From an uncultured Clostridium sp. (GTDB lineage Bacteria > Bacillota > Clostridia > TANB77 > CAG-508): 64,000 nucleotides of DNA. The stretch covers positions 1 to 64,000 of the forward strand of contig CANSMW010000011.1 in NCBI GenBank assembly GCA_947648215.1, given 5' to 3'. The notes under the pieces were generated by a model. That model made no database searches. It was not told the DNA's origin and saw only the letters and a list, made by a program, of their open reading frames with translations. Positions 58,258-64,000 of this stretch are shown one piece after another. The position numbers and the translations under genes are program-made. Every line of letters begins with the position of its first letter. The stretch's first letter is position 1.

Positions 58258-58782
58258 TTAAATTTTTATAAAATTTTTTAATTTTTCTAAAATTCTATCT
58301 CTTTTATCTTGAATTGTAGTGTAATGTTTGCCTACTATTGCAGCATATTCTCGCAATGTTTTATTTTCAAAAAATAATGCTTTTATTAGTTTATATTCTT
58401 CTTCAGTTAGTTGTAATAAAGCTATTCTTAATTTTTCTATTTCAATTTTTCTTTCAAAAGTAGCTTCTATATTATCTATTGGATTTGAAATTATATTTTT
58501 TAATGCTACTCCATTTTCAGATTCATGATCATAAGAAATTAAATTCATTTTTCTTGCAACTCGATCTAAATATTTTTGTCTTTGTTCTTCATACTCTATA
58601 ATTTCATAATCTTTTTTTGATACTTCTAGTAAAATATCATCTAACTTAATAAATTTCTTTTTCTTATATGTACTATATTTTTTTCGTTTCTCTTTTAGTT
58701 CTTTATATGTAATTTCTTCATAAATTCCTTTTTTTAATTTTATAAAACATTTTGCATTATCTTGCATTTCTCTTTCCTCCAA
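58258..58782 (-). CDS. Sigma-70 region 4-like protein
   Basis: 174 residues. The C-terminal part (about 120-170) has LTEEEYKLIKALFFENKTLR, EYAAIVGKHYTTIQDKRDRI and LEKLKNFI, a sigma region 4 helix-turn-helix; the N-terminal part is Lys-rich and unlike region 2. Proteins of this kind occur on clostridial conjugative elements as regulators. AGGAAAGAG precedes ATG. It could direct transcription of the element. Confidence 0.7.
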   Translation of the reverse strand: MEEREMQDNAKCFIKLKKGIYEEITYKELKEKRKKYSTYKKKKFIKLDDILLEVSKKDYEIIEYEEQRQKYLDRVARKMNLISYDHESENGVALKNIISNPIDNIEATFERKIEIEKLRIALLQLTEEEYKLIKALFFENKTLREYAAIVGKHYTTIQDKRDRILEKLKNFIKI

Positions 58783-58974
58783 TCAATTCGTTTTTGTGAA
58801 TTGATTGGTAGGTGGGCTACGGCAATGTTTTTCTTTTAGAGCATAAAAAAAATCAAATATACAACGCATAATTGCACATTTGATTTGAAATAGGCACAAA
58901 TATCTAATATTTACATTTTTTAATGTAAATACTTGTGAAATTACTTTTACATTTTTACTTGTACCCCTCCCCAT
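58783..58974 (-). CDS. Possible small protein on the element
   Basis: 63 residues, MGRGTSKNVKVISQVFTLKN then a Cys-containing basic stretch. The leader contains a long hairpin with TTTTTTAT just before GGGGAGGGG, so this could instead be an untranslated leader of the sigma-like gene. Recorded with low confidence. Confidence 0.3.
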   Translation of the reverse strand: MGRGTSKNVKVISQVFTLKNVNIRYLCLFQIKCAIMRCIFDFFYALKEKHCRSPPTNQFTKTN

Positions 58975-58978
58975 ATAA

Positions 58979-59027
58979 AAAACTCCTTTACAGAATAGTG
59001 CCTAAACAAAATTCTTAAAGGAGTTTT
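58979..59027 (-). promoter_or_regulatory. Hairpin with T-run upstream of the small gene
   Basis: AAAACTCCTTTA / TAAAGGAGTTTT arms 25 bases apart, followed on the minus strand by TTTTTTATATG; attenuator or terminator. The region 59028-59250 shows no gene. Confidence 0.5.
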
Positions 59028-59250
59028 GAATAATTAAAAAATAAATCAATACTATAATCAAAGTCTAAAATATGTACTTGTAATTATCTTGTGTTTTCTC
59101 TATATCTTTTGAATCGCCTCCCTTTTAAGACTTTGATTAAGTTGCTTGCATTATATAGAATTTTACTTTTCTAATGTCAAAAAAGGGGGAATATGGCGAA
59201 AAAGGGCGAAAAAAGGCTGAATTTTCTTTTACTATTTTTTCCATTTTGTA

Positions 59251-59279
59251 TTGTGTTTACATAATTTTTATGGTATAAT
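59251..59279 (+). promoter_or_regulatory. Promoter of the element response regulator
   Basis: TTGTGT, 17-base spacer, TATAAT; about 44 bases before ATG at 59323. Confidence 0.65.
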
Positions 59280-59322
59280 GTTATCGAATTTATAATATAG
59301 ACATTTGTAGGAGGGTTTCCAG

Positions 59323-60042
59323 ATGCAGAAAGTCCTTATTGCTAATCCTAATGTTGAGCAAAGAATAAGGCTTTGTCAACAGCTTGCAAATGATAAAAGG
59401 TTAGAAGTAATAGAAACAGCTGATGGAAAAACTGCTTTAGAAAAATATCTTGATATTAAACCTAATGTATTAGTTTTAGATTCTTGCCTAAAAGATATAA
59501 ATTGTATTGAAATAATTGATAGATTATCTACAAATATTGCAGATAAGAAAAATAACAACATTATATTAACAGCTCAAAAAGAAGAAAATTTGAACTTGTC
59601 TAATGCTGCTAGAATATACAAGGTAATCTATGATGATGAAAATTTTAATGACTTTTATAGTACAATTAACGAAATGTATCTTTTTGGAGAATATGAAGAA
59701 TTAACTAACGAGGAACTCGATTTATTATTTTTGACATTAAAAATTCCTTTAAATTCAAATGGAACTAATTACATAAGAGAAGCTATTTTTGAATGCTACT
59801 ACTACCCTGACTTACAGAAAAAATTGAAAGATATTTTTACTATAATTGGACAAAGACATAACAAGCCTAATTCAGCAATACGATCAAGTTTTAGAACTGC
59901 ATTAGAACGATTAAATATGTATAGATATACTATCAACTGCCCTATTATGCAATATTTTGATATTGAAGAAAACATAACCCCAAAAGATTTTTTAGAAATT
60001 GCAGTAATGTATTTACATCTACAAAAAGGAAAGAAGAAATAA
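59323..60042 (+). CDS. Spo0A-like response regulator on the element
   Basis: 239 residues. Receiver-type N-terminus: MQKVLIANPNVEQRIRLCQQ and phosphoacceptor Asp in KPNVLVLDSCLKD. The C-terminal part (about 130-235) has the layout of a Spo0A output domain (YIREAIFECYYYPDLQKKLK, DIFTIIGQRHNKPNSAIRSS, FRTALERLNMYRY). It is much diverged from the regulator at 35029. AGGAGGG precedes ATG. Possibly controls excision or sporulation-linked behaviour of the element; inference. Confidence 0.7.
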   Translation: MQKVLIANPNVEQRIRLCQQLANDKRLEVIETADGKTALEKYLDIKPNVLVLDSCLKDINCIEIIDRLSTNIADKKNNNIILTAQKEENLNLSNAARIYKVIYDDENFNDFYSTINEMYLFGEYEELTNEELDLLFLTLKIPLNSNGTNYIREAIFECYYYPDLQKKLKDIFTIIGQRHNKPNSAIRSSFRTALERLNMYRYTINCPIMQYFDIEENITPKDFLEIAVMYLHLQKGKKK

Positions 60043-60074
60043 GTTTTGTAAAAACCTATTCCTTCTTTTTTAGT

Positions 60075-61265
60075 TTATGCGTTTTCTTTCAATTCTTTAT
60101 ACCCTTGCATTATATTGTCTATCTCCATATTGTTTATTGGCTCTGATACAAATGTATTCAAATTTCTTCCCATTAGATTATATGCTGTTTTCATATATTC
60201 ATCACTAACATTATCACTTGTAATTATATTGAATATTGGCACATTATCTTTTAAACTTTCTTTTGATTTTCTCATTATTTCCATACTGTCCATGTTGTCT
60301 AAATTCATTTTTGCAAAAACCATTTCTGGCTTTGATTCTATAATTTTATTATATGTTTCTTTTCCGTCTACTGCTGTATCTACTAATTCAACATAATCTA
60401 AACCTTTTATTTTATCTGCTATTTTATTTCTTATTTCCTCGTTATTATGGGCAATTAGAATTTTTATCTTTTTCATTCTATTCTCCTCTAATTCATACAT
60501 AAATTCTACTGGATTTTGATATAGTGCATTTCCTTTTTTCACATCTACACCATGTTCCGTTTTTATTATATCTCCATTTGCTATTAGCAAAGTATATTTA
60601 TCTTCCATGTCCTTTTCTTGTCTAAAGTCTGTTTCTCCTATATTTCCAAAATTTCTAAATACATTTTTGGTTTGCTCAAATTCTGCATCTGTTATTGCAA
60701 ATTCGTCTTTATTTTTCTCTGCTGTTTCTCGAAGTGGCATAAATTTAAAGAACTTCCACTTGCTAATATTATAATTGTTTAAGAACTCTCCTAGCTGCTC
60801 CATTTCATTTATGTTTTTCTTGCTAACTACTGTATTTATATTGACTTTTAAACTTTTTCCTTTAACATAGTCTAATATAGTTTTAACTTCTTCAAAATGA
60901 TTTTTGCCTCTTCCTAATTCTTCATTAGTATCATCATTTATCGTATCTAATGACAATGTCAAAGAATCTAAATAATCTAAAATCTCTCTCATATTTTCAT
61001 TTTGTGCTAATACCATTCCATTTGTTATTAGCTTGTTTTTTATACCATTTTCTTGTGATATTTTCAATAGTTCTTTTAAATTTGGATATAGTAGTGCTTC
61101 TCCCCCTGTCCAAGTAATGTTGTTTACCCCATCTTTAATCAAATTATTTAATATCTCTTTATTTTCTTCATAAGTAAGATCGTTAATACCTAAAAATCTG
61201 TGGCAATATTTACAATTTTGATTACATTTTGTTGTAATATTCCAACAAACTCTCTTTTTTTGCAT
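60075..61265 (-). CDS. Radical SAM protein with C-terminal degenerate receiver domain
   Basis: 396 residues from ATG 61265 (AAGAGAG upstream). The radical SAM cluster motif CNQNCKYC follows WNITTK; then WTGGEALLYPNL, KLITNGMVL, LTLSLDTIND, VNINTVV and KWKFFKFMPLRE. The last pattern recalls viperin-like enzymes, but I cannot confirm it. Residues about 265-396 form a receiver fold (KIKILIAHNNEEIRNKIADK) in which the phosphoacceptor position reads MVFAKMNLDN, so the Asp is absent. A ribosome binding site GAGGAG lies 7 bases before an in-frame ATG at 60476, so the receiver may also be made separately. Confidence 0.72.
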   Translation of the reverse strand: MQKKRVCWNITTKCNQNCKYCHRFLGINDLTYEENKEILNNLIKDGVNNITWTGGEALLYPNLKELLKISQENGIKNKLITNGMVLAQNENMREILDYLDSLTLSLDTINDDTNEELGRGKNHFEEVKTILDYVKGKSLKVNINTVVSKKNINEMEQLGEFLNNYNISKWKFFKFMPLRETAEKNKDEFAITDAEFEQTKNVFRNFGNIGETDFRQEKDMEDKYTLLIANGDIIKTEHGVDVKKGNALYQNPVEFMYELEENRMKKIKILIAHNNEEIRNKIADKIKGLDYVELVDTAVDGKETYNKIIESKPEMVFAKMNLDNMDSMEIMRKSKESLKDNVPIFNIITSDNVSDEYMKTAYNLMGRNLNTFVSEPINNMEIDNIMQGYKELKENA

Positions 61266-61372
61266 TTTTAACATCTCTCTTTCTTTGAAATTGATACACA
61301 ATTATTATATCTTGTAAGAATTTTCCTGTCTATTCTCAAATATTTAATCAGTATTAAATATTTTTTAATACA

Positions 61373-61408
61373 AAAAAAGAATACCCTTTGTTTTAAGGAT
61401 ATTCTGCC
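61373..61408 (-). terminator. Terminator after the LysR gene
   Basis: AGAATATCC / GGGTATTCT stem, then TTTTTTTG on the minus strand. Confidence 0.75.
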
Positions 61409-61428
61409 TATTTGCTTATATTCATTTA

Positions 61429-62307
61429 TTACTTATTTTTTAAGTATTTTTTTATAAATTTCTTATCTACTTGTGTTAGCATATCTTTTATATACACTAA
61501 ATTTATACTCAATTCTGGCAATTCTATTGGCAATTCAACTTCGTATAATTCTCCATTCTCTAATTGTTTCTTGACAGCTTCTTTCATTACATAAGCTATT
61601 CCTAGTCCATTCATTACTGCTTCTACTCTTATTTCTGTTGTATCACATTTCATATTAGGTTTAATTTTTACTTTGTGTTCTTTTAGAATCTTGAATAGAT
61701 TTTTAGTAGAAATTGTATTGTCAAAATTTAATATATATCGTAAATCTTCTAATTCTTTTACATTTTCAATTTTCAATGGCTCTTTTGCAACAAATATATT
61801 GTTTACTTTTTTTAATTCTTCAATTACAAACTCATCTGTTTCTGTTGGTATAACATCTGTTATTACAAAACCAAGTTTGTGATTTTTTAACATTTCAAAC
61901 ATTTCATTTGGATTTGCACCACAAGTTAACTCAACATTTAAATTTGGAAAGTCATTTTTAGCTTTTTTAATATATTCCATTAAATAATAATTTGTTAAGT
62001 GCGATTGACACCCTAAATTTATAGTACCATTAGCTAAATCATTTTTTTCTTTTATTACTTTTTCAGCAAAATCAAAGGAAGAAATGCTTTTATTAACCAT
62101 TTCAAATAATTCTTTTCCTTTTTCTGTTAGCTTTACTCCATTTTTTTCTCTATAAAATAGTTTCACATCTAATTGATTTTCTAAATTGCTTATCTGTGTA
62201 CTAATATTAGCTGGAGTCTGATCTAATTTATTTCCTGCATCTGCATAGCTTTTAGAACTTGCAACTACACAAAATATCTTATACAAATTATAATTTACAT
62301 TAGACAT
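61429..62307 (-). CDS. LysR-family transcriptional regulator
   Basis: 292 residues from ATG 62307, preceded by GAGAGGTG. The N-terminal helix-turn-helix reads LYKIFCVVASSKSYADAGNK, LDQTPANISTQISNLENQLD, VKLFYREKNGVKLTEKG. The effector-binding domain follows. The upstream neighbours are toxN and, further right, its RNA antitoxin. Ligand unknown. Confidence 0.88.
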   Translation of the reverse strand: MSNVNYNLYKIFCVVASSKSYADAGNKLDQTPANISTQISNLENQLDVKLFYREKNGVKLTEKGKELFEMVNKSISSFDFAEKVIKEKNDLANGTINLGCQSHLTNYYLMEYIKKAKNDFPNLNVELTCGANPNEMFEMLKNHKLGFVITDVIPTETDEFVIEELKKVNNIFVAKEPLKIENVKELEDLRYILNFDNTISTKNLFKILKEHKVKIKPNMKCDTTEIRVEAVMNGLGIAYVMKEAVKKQLENGELYEVELPIELPELSINLVYIKDMLTQVDKKFIKKYLKNK

Positions 62308-62360
62308 AGTAGCACCTCTCAATCGCTATTATTATACCACATTATGTAAATAAAGTAAAG

Positions 62361-62386
62361 GGTTTTGCCCTATTTCTAGGCAAAAC
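62361..62386 (-). terminator. Hairpin after toxN
   Basis: GTTTTGCC / GGCAAAAC stem followed by CCTTTACTTT. Confidence 0.55.
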
Positions 62387-62394
62387 TCCATGTA

Positions 62395-63474
62395 TTATTT
62401 GTTATTTTGTTTTGAATATAATAAATCTGCTTTTCTAATATCAAACTTTGTTCCAATTTTTAGGTTAAATGTTTTTACAAATTCTATTAGCTGCTCTATA
62501 TTTTGTTCTGCATTTTCTACTTTCTTTGCTTCTAGCTCTATAAATATTCCTAAATCTTTAACATCTTGAATATATGCTATAAACTCATCATTTTCATACA
62601 TGTAGTTTTTGTCAATCATATTTAAGAATCTTGTATAACCTAATATATTCAAATGCTTTTCTGCATCTTCTATATTCATTACTTTTAGTACAGACTTTTC
62701 TGTGCTAATTTCAAATCCATCTTTATTATGATTTCTTCTTTTACAAACTATCTTTTTGTCATCTTCATTTACATATCTAATGATTAAAGTATCTGTAATT
62801 CTTCCATTTTTAGGTGCAAATTCATTAGTTTTATCATTTTTCATATATATATCATCTAATGTAAATTCTTCTATGTATTTGAATCCTTTATCTTCTAAAA
62901 CTTTAACAATAGTTGATATTTCTTCAAAGACTTCACAAGTTATTTCTACATCTTTTATAAACTTTGTTTCTCTTACTGCATCTCCAACATATTCTTTTAA
63001 TTTTTGTTCTAGTAACTCAAAATCACATGAAATGCTAATAAAAAATGGGATTTTTATATGTACTACATTTTTGTATATTTTCTTTGCTTTTGAATATATC
63101 ACATTTTTATTATCATTTATAAAATTGCTTTCTGCTTGTAAGAGATCTCTATACTTGTCCCCTCTACTATTAAAATCTAATAATTTTATTGCTGTTTCTG
63201 GAACTGGTAGCATTTCAGAGAATCTTATAATAGATACATTTTTACCTTTTCTATCTTCTACTCTTATAAAACTAGGATTATCTTTGTACTTATCATAACC
63301 TACTTTGTATGAATATAAAGGTGCAAAATATAAATAATTTTCTACCCTTAATACAATTCCTACATAAGGTCTTTTTTGCTCTTTATTCCAACTAACATGA
63401 CTATCAAATTTGCTTAAATAGTCTATGTAATCTTCATTTACTGTATAAAATTTTAGTGTTTCATTTTCTCCCAT
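62395..63474 (-). CDS. Type III toxin ToxN/AbiQ-like endoribonuclease fused to a CYTH-like domain
   Basis: 359 residues from ATG 63474 (AAAGGAGC upstream), about twice the usual ToxN length. Residues about 1-160 match ToxN: LKFYTVNEDYIDYLSKFDSH, PYVGIVLRVENYLYFAPLYS, SIIRFSEMLPVP, IKLLDFNSRGDKYRDLL and FINDNKNVIYSKAKKIYKN. Residues about 185-359 look like a CYTH (CyaB/triphosphatase) domain: VEITCEVFEEISTIVKVLED, DIYM, ITDTLIIRYV, VLKVMNIEDAEKHLNILGYT, LGIFIELEAKK. The first ExExK motif is incomplete. ToxN cleaves its own RNA antitoxin, which then inhibits it. The RNA repeat array lies just upstream. Confidence 0.8.
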   Translation of the reverse strand: MGENETLKFYTVNEDYIDYLSKFDSHVSWNKEQKRPYVGIVLRVENYLYFAPLYSYKVGYDKYKDNPSFIRVEDRKGKNVSIIRFSEMLPVPETAIKLLDFNSRGDKYRDLLQAESNFINDNKNVIYSKAKKIYKNVVHIKIPFFISISCDFELLEQKLKEYVGDAVRETKFIKDVEITCEVFEEISTIVKVLEDKGFKYIEEFTLDDIYMKNDKTNEFAPKNGRITDTLIIRYVNEDDKKIVCKRRNHNKDGFEISTEKSVLKVMNIEDAEKHLNILGYTRFLNMIDKNYMYENDEFIAYIQDVKDLGIFIELEAKKVENAEQNIEQLIEFVKTFNLKIGTKFDIRKADLLYSKQNNK

Positions 63475-63489
63475 TTTTGCTCCTTTACA

Positions 63490-63661
63490 AACAAAACAGG
63501 ATATATTGCTATACCCTGTTTGTATTTTAAATCTCCCTACTTGAGGCAAGGGTTTTCCTAATGTATAACTCCCTACTTAAGGCAAGGGTTTTCCTAATGT
63601 AAATCTCCCCACTTTCGGCAGGGGTTTTTCCGATTAGTAATCATACGATTACTCTTTTAGT
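63490..63661 (-). ncRNA. ToxI-like antitoxin RNA with three 36-base repeats
   Basis: From a promoter at 63668-63696 (minus) the RNA has a small 5' hairpin (AGTAATC/GATTACT), then three tandem units starting (plus-strand landmarks) at 63533, 63569 and 63605, exactly 36 bases apart, with core GGAAAACCCTTGCCT. Two are nearly identical, the 5'-most more diverged. A weak terminator at 63492-63520 (CAGGGTATA...TATCCTG, TTTT) separates it from toxN. This is the type III antitoxin arrangement. Confidence 0.85.
63533..63640 (-). repeat. 36-base tandem repeat array of the antitoxin
   Basis: Three units of period 36 (landmark CTCCCTAC at 63533 and 63569, CTCCCCAC at 63605) with GGAAAA(A)CCC cores and no spacers. 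Confidence 0.85.
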
Positions 63662-63667
63662 ATATTC

Positions 63668-63696
63668 ATTATACACTATTTTTATGCTATTGTCAA
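63668..63696 (-). promoter_or_regulatory. Consensus promoter of the type III antitoxin
   Basis: On the minus strand TTGACA, 17-base spacer, TATAAT: a perfect vegetative promoter giving high antitoxin RNA levels. Confidence 0.85.
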
Positions 63697-63706
63697 ACAA
63701 ATTTTG

Positions 63707-63976
63707 TTATTCACTTTGATTTGCAATTTTTTCCTTTACTATTCCATAATATTTAGTTGAAATATTTGTATTGAATTTTTTGCTTATACGTATATGATTA
63801 CATTTTGAACTTTCTAACTTTTCTGCTGCTATATTATTGCGACACAAAATCTGTTTTGCTATTTCGTCTTCACTAATCTTATATGCTCTTAAACAAGCAT
63901 ATACATATACATTGTTACAATAACATTCTAACTCATAATCAGAAATATTTTTAATTTCTTTCCTTACATCATTCAT
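63707..63976 (-). CDS. Small protein of unknown function
   Basis: 89 residues, MNDVRKEIKNISDYELECYC, Cys- and Tyr-containing helical sequence, upstream of the type III locus on the same strand. No family recognised. The stop lies 11 bases before the -35 box of the antitoxin promoter. It could be an anti-CRISPR-like, regulatory or plain accessory protein; nothing in the sequence decides. Confidence 0.4.
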   Translation of the reverse strand: MNDVRKEIKNISDYELECYCNNVYVYACLRAYKISEDEIAKQILCRNNIAAEKLESSKCNHIRISKKFNTNISTKYYGIVKEKIANQSE

Positions 63977-64000
63977 TATTCCACTTATAATTTGCTTCTT

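Larger units (their letters stand above)
54229..64000. mobile_element. Serine-recombinase mobile element (left part; right end outside the window)
   Basis: Starts at the pilin-gene junction and continues to the window edge. It carries, from the left, a large serine recombinase, a resolvase-like protein, two tiny proteins, a membrane MazF-like protein, a candidate structured RNA, a sigma-like protein, a Spo0A-like response regulator, a radical SAM protein, a LysR regulator, a type III toxin-antitoxin locus and a small unknown gene. No relaxase or conjugation genes are visible. Its resolvase gene contains a CGG +1 site, so the element is adapted to the host's decoding. Confidence 0.75.

Noticed and set aside
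63533..63640. CRISPR array
   Set aside because: The three 36-base units are directly tandem without spacers and sit between a promoter and a ToxN-like gene.

Overview
The window is low-GC DNA from a Gram-positive member of the Clostridia. The evidence is the mreB-mreC-mreD-mrdA-minC cell-shape cluster next to radC, the presence of mecA, ytaF and Spo0A-like regulators, rplI beside a GdpP-type phosphodiesterase, and large anchored surface proteins. I cannot name the species. The AT-richness and the many pilin-like and SdrD-like surface proteins resemble uncultured gut Clostridia.

Layout. 1-15.8 kb: five surface or secreted protein genes, all on the minus strand, two of them giant anchored proteins. 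16.1-17.0 kb: two small genes of unknown function. 17.1-23.6 kb: minC, mrdA, mreD, mreC, mreB, radC and a DUF4321 gene. 23.9-31.0 kb: mecA, tatD, acpS, three envelope-type proteins and a type I toxin-antitoxin locus. 31.2-39.0 kb: a calcium-type P-ATPase, ytaF, a Spo0A-like regulator facing three tandem 0A boxes, an ECF sigma/anti-sigma pair and an Rpn-type nuclease. 39.4-53.2 kb: smc, a membrane glycosyltransferase, rplI, gdpP, a second Rpn gene, then murA-yycJ-rlmH and a FAD/Rieske oxidoreductase. 53.2-64.0 kb: a pilin-like gene cut by a serine-recombinase mobile element that runs off the right edge. The element carries a transmembrane MazF-like protein, a candidate structured RNA, a sigma-like protein, a response regulator, a radical SAM protein, a LysR regulator and a type III toxin-antitoxin locus whose ToxN toxin is fused to a CYTH-like domain.

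The main result concerns decoding. Twelve genes, including murA, smc, mreD, acpS and rlmH, are interrupted in the conventional reading. In every one the break lies at an in-frame CGG codon, and skipping its C (a +1 shift, so CGGN becomes GGN, glycine) restores the protein. I count 17 such sites in 12 genes, one of them on the mobile element. I found no other frameshift type in these genes and only one in-frame CGG that must be read in the normal frame (36238-36240). CGG trinucleotides in the other two codon phases are common and harmless, so this is not a random sequencing error. The bases before CGG vary, so P-site slippage is unlikely. The likeliest explanations are an unassigned CGG codon that triggers a +1 shift, or a glycine tRNA that reads the quadruplet CGGN. 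All gene coordinates below assume this reading where it applies.

Two families of short palindromic repeats are scattered between genes. No rRNA, tRNA or CRISPR array was seen.
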